This document shows positions 24,344-34,235 of a stretch of 59,083 nt of DNA, piece after piece; the first letter of the stretch is position 1, and each line of letters starts with the position of its first letter. This stretch comes from Beijerinckiaceae bacterium (lineage in GTDB: Bacteria; Pseudomonadota; Alphaproteobacteria; Rhizobiales; Beijerinckiaceae): assembly GCA_019745195.1 (NCBI GenBank), contig JAIETL010000024.1, positions 1 to 59,083 on the forward strand, written 5' to 3'. The translations under genes were made by a program, and so were the position numbers. The notes beneath the pieces were generated by a model. The model was not told the origin of the DNA and did no database searches. It saw nothing but the letters and a program-made list of their open reading frames with translations.

Positions 24344-25506
24344 TCGGCCGGCTGCTCGGCGACGGCCACGAGGTCACGCTCGTGACCGAGAGCCAGGCGC
24401 CTGCGCGGCCGGGCCTCACGCAATTGACCTATGCGCCGGGCGTAGCCGCCGCGGCGAGCCCGCTGCTGCAGGCGACGGATTACCATGCCCGCACCGGCGA
24501 GGCGGTGGCGACGGTGCTCGCGGGGCTGCCCCGTCATGACCGCCCCGACCTCATCGTCGGCCATACCGGCTGGGGCGGATTGCTCTTCGCCAAGGACGCG
24601 CTGCCGCGCGTGCCGGTGCTCGGCTATTGCGAGTATTTCCACAATGCCGAGGGAGCCGACCTCGATTTCGACCCGCGAAACCCGCCTTCGCCGGCCGAAC
24701 GCCGCCGCATCCGCCTGCGCAACGCAGCCCAGTTGCTGACGCTGGAGGCGATCGATTCGGGCTACGCGCCGACACGCTGGCAGCAGCGGCAATATCCCGC
24801 CGCCTATCGCGGCAAGATCGCGGTCTGCCATGACGGCATCGACACGCAGGCCTGCAGGCCGGACGCCGATGCACGGTTTTCCCTGCCGGACGGCCGCACG
24901 CTTCGTCCTGGCGATCCGGTCGTGACCTTCGTCGCGCGCGACCTCGATCCCTATCGCGGCTATCCGCAGTTCATGCGCGCGGCGGCCGCGGTCGCGCGCC
25001 GGCGGCCGGACGCCATCATCGTCGCGGTCGGCGGCGACGGGTCGGGCTATGGTCGCCCGCGCGGCGACGGCCGGCTCTGGCGCGAGGTCATGCTGGACGA
25101 GACCGGGCTCGGCGACCGCGTCGTCCACATTCCCTGGCTCGCGGCCGAGGCGCTGGTCAGACTGTTCCAGGTCTCGGCCGCCCATGTCTATCTGAGCGTC
25201 CCCTTCGTGCTGTCATGGTCGGCGCTCGAGGCGATGGCCTGCGGCGCGCTCGTCATCGGCTCGGCGACCCCGCCGGTTCAGGAGGTGCTGAGCGACAGCG
25301 TGAACGGGCTGCTCGCGCCGTTCTTCGACAGCGATGCGCTGGCGGAGACGATTCTCGCGGCGCTCGCGCGGGGCGTGGATCTCGCGCATCTGCGCCGAGC
25401 CGCGCGCGCCACGGTTCTGGCCCGTTACGAGCGCGAGGCCTGCGTCGATCGCCAGTTCGGTTTCGTCGAGGGGCTGGCGCTGCAACCCGACGAGGTCTTC
25501 GCGTAG
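24292..25506 (+). CDS. GT4 family glycosyltransferase (WgcA/ExpC-like position)
   Basis: The 404-aa protein begins M-H-V-L-F-V-H-R-S-G-S-G-Q-F-A-H-L, the N-terminus typical of a GT4 subgroup (V-H-x-x-x-x-G-Q-F-x-H-L). It then has G-H-T-G-W-G, N-D-G-I-D-type C-H-D-G-I-D-T, F-V-A-R-D-L-D-P-Y-R-G-Y and L-S-W-S-A-L-E-A-M-A-C-G-A. The ATG at 24292 lies inside the regulator gene, with GGAGGA about 15 bp upstream. The match at the N-terminus supports this start and hence a real 52-bp overlap. Presumably it takes part in assembling the same polymer. Confidence 0.85.
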   Translation: MHVLFVHRSGSGQFAHLIGRLLGDGHEVTLVTESQAPARPGLTQLTYAPGVAAAASPLLQATDYHARTGEAVATVLAGLPRHDRPDLIVGHTGWGGLLFAKDALPRVPVLGYCEYFHNAEGADLDFDPRNPPSPAERRRIRLRNAAQLLTLEAIDSGYAPTRWQQRQYPAAYRGKIAVCHDGIDTQACRPDADARFSLPDGRTLRPGDPVVTFVARDLDPYRGYPQFMRAAAAVARRRPDAIIVAVGGDGSGYGRPRGDGRLWREVMLDETGLGDRVVHIPWLAAEALVRLFQVSAAHVYLSVPFVLSWSALEAMACGALVIGSATPPVQEVLSDSVNGLLAPFFDSDALAETILAALARGVDLAHLRRAARATVLARYEREACVDRQFGFVEGLALQPDEVFA

Positions 25507-25510
25507 GACG

Positions 25511-25819
25511 CTACTGCAGCGGCCCGTCGCCCGCGCGGCGAAACGTCATCGCCTGGGTGATCAGCCTGCCCCGGCTCAGCGGCTGCAGGCCCGCCTCCTC
25601 CCAGCCATTGGCCGCCATCAGCCGCGAGACCATGCCGTGGACACGCTGAAGATGTGCTTCGCGGTCGTCGTCGAGCCAGGGTCCCCACCACTCCTCGATC
25701 AACCCGACCAAAGGCTCGATCGGGGGATGGCCGCTTTCGGCTGCGTATTGCAGTGCAGCATATCCCGCCGGGGATGATATGATCTCCCAGATCTGGAGAG
25801 GCTCCGTTCCTCTCATCAT
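25511..25819 (-). CDS. small conserved hypothetical protein
   Basis: The 102-aa protein reads L-Q-I-W-E-I-I-S-S-P-A-G-Y-A-A-L-Q-Y-A-A-E near the start, then P-P-I-E-P-L-V and a C-terminal M-V-S-R-L-M-A-A-N-G-W segment. I recognise a similar small alphaproteobacterial family of unknown function, but have no name for it. Two consecutive ATGs (25819 and 25816) follow an AAGG. An earlier in-frame ATG at about 25855 is possible. It ends 4 bp from the convergent GT4 gene. Confidence 0.6.
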   Translation of the reverse strand: MMRGTEPLQIWEIISSPAGYAALQYAAESGHPPIEPLVGLIEEWWGPWLDDDREAHLQRVHGMVSRLMAANGWEEAGLQPLSRGRLITQAMTFRRAGDGPLQ

Positions 25820-25993
25820 GGCTTCAGGACCTTCTGTCTTGAGGTGTTGCCGCATCCCCACGCCGCATACATGGCGAATACATCGCAACTCCGCAATCGG
25901 ATGCAGCCCGCGACCAAAAGTCATGATGACGCATCCGTTGACGCGATCCGCGACAGTCGGGCGGCGCAACCTGCGCGAGAGGATCGCCGGCGC

Positions 25994-27037
25994 TCAGCTT
26001 CCGAAGACGGTGTTGAGCTGGCTGCCGACCATGATGAAGGTCGTGCGCTTGGGCATCTCCTTCAGTCGTACCGCACCGATATAGGTCATCGCGGAGCGCA
26101 CGCCGCCCATCAGCTCCAGCATCGTGCCCTCGACCGGGCCGCGATAGGGCACCTCGACGGTCTTGCCCTCGGAGGCGCGGTAGCGCGCGACGCCGCCGGC
26201 ATAGCGCTTCATCGCGGTGTCCGACGACATGCCGTAGAAGGTCATGCCGACCGCGACCTTCATCCCGTCCCGCTCCTCGTAGCGGATGTCGCCCTCGCAT
26301 TCGTCATGACCGGCCAGCATGCCGCCGAGCATCATGAAATCCGCGCCCGCGCCATAGCCCTTGGCGAGGTCGCCCGGAACGGTGACGCCGCCATCGCCGC
26401 AGACCAGCCCTTTCAGCCCATGGGCGGCGTCGGCACATTCGATGATTGCCGAGAGCTGCGGGTAGCCGACGCCGGTCATCTTGCGCGTCGTGCAGACCGA
26501 GCCCGGCCCGATGCCGACCTTGACGATGTCGGCTCCGGCCAGGATCAGCGCCTCGGTCATGTCGCCGGTGACGACGTTGCCGGCCATGATCGCGGCATCC
26601 GGAAAGGCCTCGCGCGTTGCCTTCACCGTCTCGACGAACTTTTCCGTGTAGCCGTTCGCCACATCGAGGCAGATCTTGGTGATCGGCGACTGCGCATGAA
26701 CCGCCTTGAGCTTGTCGTGGTCGGCGTCGGTGGTGCCCAGCGAATAGAAGGCGTTGGCCGCGTCCGGCTCGCGGAAGAACGCGATCAACTCGTCGACATC
26801 GTAATGCTTGTGCAGCGCCACCATCGCGCCGTGTCTCAGTAGCGCACGCGCCATCGCCATGGTGCCGACCACGTCCATGTTGGCGGCGATCAGCGGAAAC
26901 CCGCTCCAGTCCCTGGCCGTATGGGCGAAGCGGAAGGTCCGGTCGACATCGACCTGCGCCCTGCTGCTCAGCGTCGAGCGCTTGGGCCGGATCAGGACAT
27001 CGCGAAAGTCGAGCTTGGGGTCGTTTTCGATGCGCAT
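25994..27037 (-). CDS. guaC: GMP reductase
   Basis: The 347-aa IMPDH/GMPR-family barrel has no CBS domains and begins with [14 protein letters not shown]. The catalytic loop [19 protein letters not shown] (Cys in the middle) and C-G-D-G-G-V match GMP reductase rather than IMP dehydrogenase. It reduces GMP to IMP with NADPH, recycling guanine nucleotides. A GAGG lies 6 bp upstream of the ATG. It stands alone, with no purine gene next to it. Confidence 0.93.
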   Translation of the reverse strand: MRIENDPKLDFRDVLIRPKRSTLSSRAQVDVDRTFRFAHTARDWSGFPLIAANMDVVGTMAMARALLRHGAMVALHKHYDVDELIAFFREPDAANAFYSLGTTDADHDKLKAVHAQSPITKICLDVANGYTEKFVETVKATREAFPDAAIMAGNVVTGDMTEALILAGADIVKVGIGPGSVCTTRKMTGVGYPQLSAIIECADAAHGLKGLVCGDGGVTVPGDLAKGYGAGADFMMLGGMLAGHDECEGDIRYEERDGMKVAVGMTFYGMSSDTAMKRYAGGVARYRASEGKTVEVPYRGPVEGTMLELMGGVRSAMTYIGAVRLKEMPKRTTFIMVGSQLNTVFGS

Positions 27038-27116
27038 GGCGGCCTCACGGCAGGTCGGCGCACGCCGGAGATCGCGTGCGCCGATTCATAGCCGCTCGGG
27101 ACGCGATCAGGCAATC

Positions 27117-28052
27117 TCACGCCACCACGCTCTTGGCCAGCATGCAATGCACGCCCTTCGACCCATTCACCGTCTGCGTGATCCGCAGATCGGCGGCGAG
27201 CGAGCACAGCATATAGGCCTGTTCCCGCGTCAGCTCCGTCCGCTCGCAGATCAGCCCGATCATCTCGCGCAGGGCGTCCTGCGCGCAGATGTCGAGGTCT
27301 GGATGCATCGCCATGGTGATGTGATGGCTTGGCGTTTCGGCGCGCGGCGTCGTGAAGGACAAATCCTCGCGCAGGATGATCTCGAACGTACCTTCCAGCG
27401 CGGTTTCGATCGCGGTGACGCAGACCTCGCCGTCGCCCTGCACGCCATGGCCGTCGCCGCAGGAGAAGAGCCCGCCCTCGACGAAGACGGGCAGATAGAG
27501 CGTCGCGCCGGCTCCCAGTTCCTTGTTGTCGAGATTGCCGCCGAAGGCGCGCGGGATCAGCGAGGTCTGCCGGCCCCAATGCGGCGGCGGGGCGGTGCCC
27601 ATCACGCCGAAAAAGGGCGATAGCGGCAGCTCCATCCCCCAGGGCAGCGTCCCGATGTTGCGCTCCGCATCGAGCCCGATATGGATCATCGCATGCCGGT
27701 CGAACTCCTCGGGCAGCGTGCCGGCGAGCGGCTTGATCAGGGTGTAGCCCCAGTCGGTCCGGAGCTTCACCTCCTTGATCCGCACCTCCAGCACCTGCCC
27801 TGGCTTCGCTCCCTTCACCGCGACCGGGCCGGTCAGGATATGGCCGGGCACCATGCGCTCGGCCTTGTCATGGATCTCGTGGATCTCGGGCAGCACATGG
27901 AAGCCGCTCTTGGGCTGCTGGTCCGGGCCGCCAGTGACGGTGCGGATGGTGACGCTGTCGCCGCTCTCGATGGTCAGGACCGGCTTCAGCGCCGCTTCGA
28001 AATAGCCCCAATGGCAGGTGGAGAGGCCGGCCTCGATCAGGTGATGGCTCAT
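27117..28052 (-). CDS. acetamidase/formamidase family protein
   Basis: The 311-aa protein fits the FmdA/AmdA family: H-V-L-P-E-I-H, G-H-I-L-T-G-P-V-A-V, W-G-M-E-L-P-L-S-P-F-F-G-V-M-G, G-G-N-L-D-N-K-E-L and G-D-G-H-G-V-Q-G-D-G-E-V. The family hydrolyses formamide or small amides to ammonia and an acid. The start ATG 28052 is chosen because the longer frame adds 21 residues with no family character. It follows the EamA gene by 19 bp on the same strand and may be co-transcribed. Confidence 0.88.
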   Translation of the reverse strand: MSHHLIEAGLSTCHWGYFEAALKPVLTIESGDSVTIRTVTGGPDQQPKSGFHVLPEIHEIHDKAERMVPGHILTGPVAVKGAKPGQVLEVRIKEVKLRTDWGYTLIKPLAGTLPEEFDRHAMIHIGLDAERNIGTLPWGMELPLSPFFGVMGTAPPPHWGRQTSLIPRAFGGNLDNKELGAGATLYLPVFVEGGLFSCGDGHGVQGDGEVCVTAIETALEGTFEIILREDLSFTTPRAETPSHHITMAMHPDLDICAQDALREMIGLICERTELTREQAYMLCSLAADLRITQTVNGSKGVHCMLAKSVVA

Positions 28053-28071
28053 GGCGGTCGAAATCCTGATC

Positions 28072-29151
28072 TCAGGGTGCGAGTGGATCGGGCGTCGCGG
28101 GTTTGGCGCGCGCATTCTTGCGGATGGTGTAGAGCGTGGCGGCGATAACGATCGCCGCGCCGATCCATGTCGTCAGCGCCGGAATCTCGGCGAAGAAGAT
28201 GAAGCCGGTCAAGCTCGCCAGGATCAGCCGGCTGAAATCAAGCGGGGCGAGCGCGGCCGCTTCGCCGACCTGATAGGCCCGCGTGATCAGCCATTGCCCG
28301 GCCGTGCCGAACAGGCTGAGAACCATGAGCCAGAACCATTGCTCGGCCGTTGGCGACACCCACCAGAGCCAGGCCGGCAGCGCGAGCGCGACGATCAGGA
28401 TGAAGCCCTGCCAGAGCAGGATCGTTTCGGTGCGCTCGGTCGCCGCCATCATTCGCACGCTCACGGTGATGCCGGCGCTGAACAGGGCTCCGCCCACTGC
28501 CATCATGGCGTCGAGGTCGAGCCCGTCGGTCGAGGGGTTGAGCATGATCAGCACGCCGGAAAAGCCGATGATGGTGGCGGCCCAGCGCCGTGCGTCGACC
28601 TGCTCCTTCAGCACCAGAACGGCGGCGATGGTGACGAACAGGACCTGGCTGAAGCCGATCGCGGTGGCCTGCGCCAAGGGAATACGGATCATCGCGGTGA
28701 AGCCGAGCAACATCGCGATCAGCGTGACGACGCCGCGGACGAGTTGCAGGCCGGGTCGCGTCGTCCTGACCAGGACCGGCAGCGTCGCGCCCGCGAAGGT
28801 GGCGATGACAAGGCTCATCACCACCTGCCGGATCAGCAGGATCTGCACCAGCGGGATCGCGGCGGCGACATGCTTGATCGCGCCGACCATCACCGCATAG
28901 ACCAGCAGCGCCGCCATCATATAGACCGAGCCGCGCAGATTGGGGCTGGCCCCGCGCCACCAGATGGCGGCGCGCAGGCGGTGTGCGGCGATCCAGCCCG
29001 GCGGGACTGCCGGCACGGCGGGCGCGGCCAGCACGATCGGCGGCGTCTCCAGCGGCTCGACTGCCGGCGGCGCGCGGAAGCCGTCCTCCTCGCCGGTTCC
29101 GTCCTCGCTGGCCGCACGGCCCTGCCGCCCGGTGTCCCGGTCTTCGCTCAT
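28072..29151 (-). CDS. EamA/DMT family inner-membrane transporter
   Basis: The 359-aa protein has a Pro/Ala-rich N-terminal tail of about 75 residues, then about ten hydrophobic segments in two related halves, typical of the drug/metabolite transporter superfamily. V-Y-A-V-M-V-G-A-I-K-H begins the first half and G-G-A-L-F-S-A-G the second. Substrate unknown. ATG 29163, four codons upstream, is an equally possible start. Confidence 0.85.
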   Translation of the reverse strand: MSEDRDTGRQGRAASEDGTGEEDGFRAPPAVEPLETPPIVLAAPAVPAVPPGWIAAHRLRAAIWWRGASPNLRGSVYMMAALLVYAVMVGAIKHVAAAIPLVQILLIRQVVMSLVIATFAGATLPVLVRTTRPGLQLVRGVVTLIAMLLGFTAMIRIPLAQATAIGFSQVLFVTIAAVLVLKEQVDARRWAATIIGFSGVLIMLNPSTDGLDLDAMMAVGGALFSAGITVSVRMMAATERTETILLWQGFILIVALALPAWLWWVSPTAEQWFWLMVLSLFGTAGQWLITRAYQVGEAAALAPLDFSRLILASLTGFIFFAEIPALTTWIGAAIVIAATLYTIRKNARAKPATPDPLAP

Positions 29152-29393
29152 CGCCCCAACCATCGGCCGGCGCAGGGCGCCTGCGGCCAGTCCAAAAATC
29201 CTGCACGCAGGATCGGCGAAGTGGCGCGGGCTGGCCATGGCCCATGGGGCATGGCGGCCCTGCATGCGCCGTCACGACCCTTGCACAGGGATGCCATTCG
29301 CGCTCCGGGCTGTCGGCTCGATCGAAGGCCGTGTAGGAGCCGCGCCAGCAACTTGTTGGAAACCTGACGCCGGAACGGAGAACCTGCGACGCT

Positions 29394-30503
29394 ATGAGGG
29401 AGCTTCTGAGCGATTTCGTCGGCGGCCTGCGCTCGCTCTCGCCCAAACTCTTCCCCTATCGCCGGTTCGCATTTGCGCTGCTGCTCGGCGGCGTCGGCGG
29501 CTGGCTCTTCCTGCAGGCGCGCCTGCCGCTGCCCTGGATGCTGGGCTCGATGGTGGTCTGCACGGCCGCTGCACTGCTGCGCTTGCCGGTCGCCGCCCCG
29601 CCGGTGATCCGCCCGCCGATGACGGCGGTGATCGGCGTCATGCTCGGGGCCGGCTTCAAGCCCGACATCGTGCAGCAATTGCCGAACTGGATCCCGACGC
29701 TTCTCGGCCTCGTTCTGTTCATGGTGGCCTGCGCGCTCTGCTGCGTCACCTATTTCCGCCGCGTGGCGGGGTTCGATCCGGTCACGGCCTTCTTCGCCGG
29801 CATGCCCGGCGGATTGGTCGAGATGGTCACGGTCGGCGAGGAGAAGGGCGGCGATGCCCGCATCATCGCGCTGATCCATTCCGCCCGCATCCTGCTCGTG
29901 GTGATGACGCTGCCCTTCATCGTGCAGTGGATCGAGGGCGTCTCGCTCGGGGCGACGCGCGCGGCCGGTCCCTCGCTGGCGCAGACGCCGCTCGTGGCCG
30001 GGCTCGCGCTGATCGGCTGCGGCGTCGCCGGCGTCGTGGTCGGGCACTGGCTCAGGCTGCCGGCGACCTATCTGCTCGGCCCGATGCTCGTCAGCGCCAT
30101 CGTACATCTGCTCGGCTGGAGCGATTCGGTTCCGCCCTTCGAGATCGTCAACGCGGCGCAGCTCGTGCTCGGCGTCACCATCGGCTGCCGCTTCGTCGGC
30201 ACGGCCCCGGCCGTGATCCTGCGCGTGCTGATGCTGTCGGTCGGCTCGACCATGATCCTGCTGGCGCTGACGCTGGTCTTCGCCTGGGCGGTGGCGCAGG
30301 TCTCGGTGCATCGCCACGTCCCGCTGATCCTGGCTTACTCGCCCGGCGGCCTCGCCGAAATGAGCCTGGTTGCGCTGGCCTTGCACACTGAGGTCGCCTT
30401 CGTGGCCGCCCACCACATCATCCGGGTCTTTCTGGTGATGGTGAGCGCCGGCCCGATCTTCGGGCGGATGGGGCGCAAGGCCGGCGCGCCGCCCACGGAA
30501 TAG
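29394..30503 (+). CDS. AbrB family membrane protein
   Basis: The 369-aa protein has about ten membrane segments in two repeated halves, with A-V-I-G-V-M-L-G-A-G-F, F-F-A-G-M-P-G-G-L-V-E-M and the second-half match Y-S-P-G-G-L-A-E-M. This is the AbrB duplication family, often labelled putative ammonia monooxygenase by analogy; that label is not supported and the role is unknown. Its stop codon ends at the base before the convergent GT gene's stop, leaving no gap. Confidence 0.88.
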   Translation: MRELLSDFVGGLRSLSPKLFPYRRFAFALLLGGVGGWLFLQARLPLPWMLGSMVVCTAAALLRLPVAAPPVIRPPMTAVIGVMLGAGFKPDIVQQLPNWIPTLLGLVLFMVACALCCVTYFRRVAGFDPVTAFFAGMPGGLVEMVTVGEEKGGDARIIALIHSARILLVVMTLPFIVQWIEGVSLGATRAAGPSLAQTPLVAGLALIGCGVAGVVVGHWLRLPATYLLGPMLVSAIVHLLGWSDSVPPFEIVNAAQLVLGVTIGCRFVGTAPAVILRVLMLSVGSTMILLALTLVFAWAVAQVSVHRHVPLILAYSPGGLAEMSLVALALHTEVAFVAAHHIIRVFLVMVSAGPIFGRMGRKAGAPPTE

Positions 30504-31670
30504 TCAGACGGCGGCCGCTGCGAGCCCCCGCGCCAGTCCCGCCGCCAGCGCAGCCTGCTGGCGCGCCAGAAAAGCCGCCCCGTCGCGGCGTTGCGGATCG
30601 CCGGCCCTTATCTCCGCGAGCCGTCGCACGAGTCCCTCCGCAAAAGCCTGCGGCGTATCGGCAAGCGTGAAATTATCAGGAATTTCGGTGAAGCCGCGGC
30701 AGGACAGGGCCGTGCTCACCGCCGGAAGGCCGAGTTGCATCGCTTGCACCGTCTTGAGCTGCACGCCGGTGCCGGCCCGGCTCGACAGGGCGACGATCCG
30801 GCAGGAGCGCAGGAAATCGTCGGCATCGGGCACGCGTCCGAGCAGCGTGACATGTGGCGACGGCGCCTCGAGGCCGGGTGGCAACCGGCCGGCGACAGCG
30901 ACCGTCACATCGGCCGGCAGCAGCGGACAGACCTCGCGCAAAAACCAGTCGAGGCCGATGAAGTTGGGAGCCCAGCTCCAGGTCCCGATCAGGCCGATGT
31001 CATGGAGGAGTTCGGGCTGCGGTCCCGACAAGGGAGGAGCCTCGCCCGAGACTAGCGGCAGCACGGCGGCCTTGGGCTCGTAAGCGGGCCCGAGCGCGGC
31101 CTTGTCCTCCTCGGCGAGCGTCCAGACGAAACGCGTCTTCTCCCAGAGCCGGCGCTCGATCGTCTCCAGCAGCCTCGCCTCGCGGGCATAGAGCCAGGCG
31201 ACGATCGGGTTGGCGGCATGGGCTGCGCTCTGGCTCGCCGAAACGAACTCGATGTTGTGCTCCACCAGCACGCAGGGTCCGAGCTCCAGCAGCTCCGGAA
31301 ACGCGCCGGGCAGCATCACCGAGTTCAGGATCAGCGCATCGAACGGCCCCTGCGCCCGCACCGCGTCCACCAGCCTGCCCTCGCCAGCGAGCCTGAGCTT
31401 GGCGCAAGCGACCGGCAGGCCTGCCAGCAGCGCCTTGGCGAGCCATTGCAGCTTGCGCCGCTTGCCGACCTCGGCGTTCTCGATCGCGACATGGTCGATC
31501 ACCACACTGCGCGCCGGATCGGCCGGCGTTTCGCCCGGCCGCAGGAATCCGAACGCCGTCACCTCGTGCCCGGCCGCCCGCAGCGCCGAGAGGATGGCGG
31601 CATTGGCGATCTCGAAACCTGTATCGGGCTTTTCGACCGGGATCAGGGCGGTGAGGAAGGCGAGGCGCAC
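30504..31670 (-). CDS. glycosyltransferase family 1/4 protein
   Basis: The 388-aa GT-B protein has F-E-I-A-N-A-A-I-L-S-A-L-R-A-A-G-H-E-V, V-E-H-N-I-E-F, I-G-T-W-S-W-A-P-N and a donor site S-R-A-G-T-G-V-Q-L-K-T-V-Q-A-M-Q-L-G-L-P. The GTG at 31670 gives the expected V-R-L-A-F-L-T-A-L-I-P start with GGA upstream. The longer frame begins at a TTG (31730) and adds a basic, proline-rich stretch. It is divergent from the GT2 gene at 31832. The two may act on the same glycan, separate from the exp-like cluster. Confidence 0.8.
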   Translation of the reverse strand: MRLAFLTALIPVEKPDTGFEIANAAILSALRAAGHEVTAFGFLRPGETPADPARSVVIDHVAIENAEVGKRRKLQWLAKALLAGLPVACAKLRLAGEGRLVDAVRAQGPFDALILNSVMLPGAFPELLELGPCVLVEHNIEFVSASQSAAHAANPIVAWLYAREARLLETIERRLWEKTRFVWTLAEEDKAALGPAYEPKAAVLPLVSGEAPPLSGPQPELLHDIGLIGTWSWAPNFIGLDWFLREVCPLLPADVTVAVAGRLPPGLEAPSPHVTLLGRVPDADDFLRSCRIVALSSRAGTGVQLKTVQAMQLGLPAVSTALSCRGFTEIPDNFTLADTPQAFAEGLVRRLAEIRAGDPQRRDGAAFLARQQAALAAGLARGLAAAAV

Positions 31671-31831
31671 AGGGCTGTCCGGTTCCGGGCTAGTCCGGCG
31701 AGGAAGGCCGTGTTTGCGCGCGCCGGTCAAGAGCGGCCGCGCGCCAAGCTGAAGCTCTCGTCTCCTTGCGACCGCCCGATTCGGCCGTCGCGCTCACCGA
31801 ACCTTAAGCAGCCCGGCTTAGGCTTCCCATC

Positions 31832-32887
31832 ATGGCACCGATCTCACCAATGCGGACGGACGATTCCGGAGCCGTCGCCCTCGCGCCGGCCGTGAGCGGC
31901 ATGGATCGGCCGGAGAGCTTCGTCGTCGTGGCGCAGTCGCCGCCGGAGGCGCTTGCCGGCATCGAATGCGTCGTCTGCGTGCCGACCTTCAGGCGGCCCG
32001 ACATGCTGGAGGAGACGCTGCGCTCGCTGGCGGCCCAGCAGGGCGGGCATGATTTCGCGGTCATCGTCGTCGAAAACGAAGGCGTCGCGCGCGAAGGCGC
32101 GGCCCGCGCCACGGCGCTGCTCGAAGCCGGCCTGTTCAGGGGCATCGTCATCGTCGAGCCGCGGCAGGGCAACTGCAAGGCCTATAACGCCGCCTGGCGC
32201 TGCGCGCTGACGCGGCTGCCGGAGCTGCGCTTCATCCTGGGCATCGATGACGACGAGCAGGCCGAGCCCGGCTGGCTCGACGCGTTTCTCGCGGCTGCAG
32301 GGACCGCTCCGGCCGAGTTGTTCGGCGGCGCCGTGGTTCCGCGTTTCGAGGACGCGTCGCGGAGCTGGCTCGCCGCCCACCCGGTCTTCCGCTCGCATTA
32401 CGACATGTCCGGCCCGGTTCCGATCCTCTATTCCAGCGCCAATTACCTGATCCGGCGCGAGGTTCTGGAGCGGCTCGGCTTCCCCTTCCTCGACGAGCGC
32501 TTCGATTTCACCGGCGGCGGCGACAGCGACTTCTTCACCCGCGCCAGGGCGGCGGGCTTCCGCTTCTGGTGGGTGCGGGAGGCGCTGCAGCGCGAGTCCA
32601 TGCCCGCCCGACGCACGCAGTCGGACTGGGTTTCGGCCCGCGCCCGGCGCAACGGCGCGATCTCGGCCGTGATCGAGCGGCGCAAGTTTCCCGGCTTGGC
32701 GGGGCGGCTGCGGGTTCTGGCGAAATCGCTCGCCTTGCTCGGGGCCTCGCTCCCGCGCGGGCTGATCCTGGGGCTGAAAACCGGCTCGGGTCTGATCGGG
32801 CTGTATCATGCCCAGGTCGCGCTCGGGCGGCTCGCCTCTGAGTTCGGCGTCGAAGCCGAGCAGTACCGCAAGCCCGAGGCGAACTGA
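31832..32887 (+). CDS. GT2 family glycosyltransferase
   Basis: The 351-aa protein contains the GT2 pattern V-C-V-P-T-F-R-R-P-D-M-L-E-E-T-L-R-S-L, V-V-E-N-E-G, and I-D-D-D-E-Q (metal site). Later come G-G-A-V-V-P-R-F and F-D-F-T-G-G-G-D-S-D-F-F. The donor and acceptor sugars are unknown. There is a hydrophobic stretch near residue 310 but no clear membrane span. The 161-bp gap to the divergent GT gene should hold both promoters. Confidence 0.85.
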   Translation: MAPISPMRTDDSGAVALAPAVSGMDRPESFVVVAQSPPEALAGIECVVCVPTFRRPDMLEETLRSLAAQQGGHDFAVIVVENEGVAREGAARATALLEAGLFRGIVIVEPRQGNCKAYNAAWRCALTRLPELRFILGIDDDEQAEPGWLDAFLAAAGTAPAELFGGAVVPRFEDASRSWLAAHPVFRSHYDMSGPVPILYSSANYLIRREVLERLGFPFLDERFDFTGGGDSDFFTRARAAGFRFWWVREALQRESMPARRTQSDWVSARARRNGAISAVIERRKFPGLAGRLRVLAKSLALLGASLPRGLILGLKTGSGLIGLYHAQVALGRLASEFGVEAEQYRKPEAN

Positions 32888-32978
32888 GGCGGCCCCGGCC
32901 TCGCAGCTACGCCTCCCGATGACAGGCGCGGGCCAGCGATGCTAGGTAACGACGCCCTCGTTCCGGAGCCGCCACGCC

Positions 32979-34235
32979 TTGTCCGCCTCCCGCTCCATCC
33001 TGCTGATCATCGGCGGCGGCATCGCCGCCTATAAATGCCTGGAGCTGATCCGGCGGTTGAAGGATCGTGGCATCTCTTCCCGCGTCATCCTGACCAAGGC
33101 CGGCGAGCAGTTCGTGACGCCGCTCTCGGTCTCGGCGCTGGCTGGCGAGCGCTGCTTCACCGACCTGTTCTCGCTGACCGACGAGGCCGATATCGGCCAT
33201 ATCGCTTTGTCGCGCTCGACCGACCTTCTGGTCGTCGCCCCGGCCACCGCCGACCTCATCGCGAAGATGGCGACGGGACAGGCCAACGATCTCGCCACCA
33301 CCGCGCTGCTGGCCACCGACAAGCGCGTGCTGATCGCACCCGCGATGAACCCTCGAATGTGGGAGCATGCCGCCACCCGCCGCAACATGGCGCAGCTCGA
33401 ACGCGACGGCGTGCTTGTCGTCGGGCCCAATAGCGGCGCGATGGCCGAGCGTGGCGAGAACGGGCCGGGCCGCATGGCCGAGCCGATGGAGATTCTGGCT
33501 GCGATCGAACAGGCCCTGTCCTCGCAAGTCCCGCCGCGCGCGATCGGCTTTCTCGGACGTCTGCCTGGCGGGTCGGCGGCCGCAAAGCCGCTCGCCGGCA
33601 AGCGCGTGCTGATCACCTCGGGCCCGACGCATGAGCCGATCGACCCGGTGCGCTTTATCGCCAACCGCTCCTCGGGCAAACAGGGCCACGCCATCGCCGC
33701 CGCCGCCGCCGCCGCCGGGGCGCAGGTGACGCTGGTCTCGGGCCCGGTGACCGTGCCCGACCCTGCCGGCTTAACCACGATCCATGTCGAATCGGCGCGC
33801 GAGATGCTGGCCGCCGTAGAAGGCGCTTTGCCGGCCGATATCGCGATCTTCGCCGCGGCCGTCGCCGACTGGCGCGTCGCTGACGCCGCGCCTGAAAAGA
33901 TGAAGAAGGATGGCGGGGCGCTGCCGGCGCTTTCGCTCGTCGAAAACCCCGACATCCTCGCCACGGTCGCCGCGCTGAAGACCGGCCGGCCAGCCGTTGT
34001 CGTCGGCTTCGCCGCCGAAACCGAACATGTCGTCGCCCATGCGCAGGCCAAGCTCGCCCGCAAGGGCTGCGACCTGATCGTCGCCAACGATGTCGGCGGC
34101 ACAGGCGTGATGGGCGGCGAGAGCAACACCGTGCATCTGGTCTCACGCGACGGCGTCGAGACCTGGCCGACACTGCCCAAGACCGAGGTCGCGAGCCGGC
34201 TCGTGGCGCATCTCGCCGGGTTGGCGACGCCGTGA
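32979..34235 (+). CDS. coaBC: bifunctional phosphopantothenoylcysteine decarboxylase/synthetase
   Basis: The 418-aa fusion performs two steps of coenzyme A synthesis. The N-terminal CoaC flavoprotein (to about 185) has G-G-G-I-A-A-Y-K, the catalytic His in I-G-H-I-A-L-S, A-P-A-T-A-D and A-P-A-M-N-P-R-M-W. The C-terminal CoaB (from about 205) has [16 protein letters not shown] and N-R-S-S-G-K-Q-G. The start is an unusual TTG at 32979 with GGAG 10 bp upstream, and there is no ATG that preserves the N-terminal strand. It overlaps dut by 4 bp. Confidence 0.94.
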   Translation: MSASRSILLIIGGGIAAYKCLELIRRLKDRGISSRVILTKAGEQFVTPLSVSALAGERCFTDLFSLTDEADIGHIALSRSTDLLVVAPATADLIAKMATGQANDLATTALLATDKRVLIAPAMNPRMWEHAATRRNMAQLERDGVLVVGPNSGAMAERGENGPGRMAEPMEILAAIEQALSSQVPPRAIGFLGRLPGGSAAAKPLAGKRVLITSGPTHEPIDPVRFIANRSSGKQGHAIAAAAAAAGAQVTLVSGPVTVPDPAGLTTIHVESAREMLAAVEGALPADIAIFAAAVADWRVADAAPEKMKKDGGALPALSLVENPDILATVAALKTGRPAVVVGFAAETEHVVAHAQAKLARKGCDLIVANDVGGTGVMGGESNTVHLVSRDGVETWPTLPKTEVASRLVAHLAGLATP

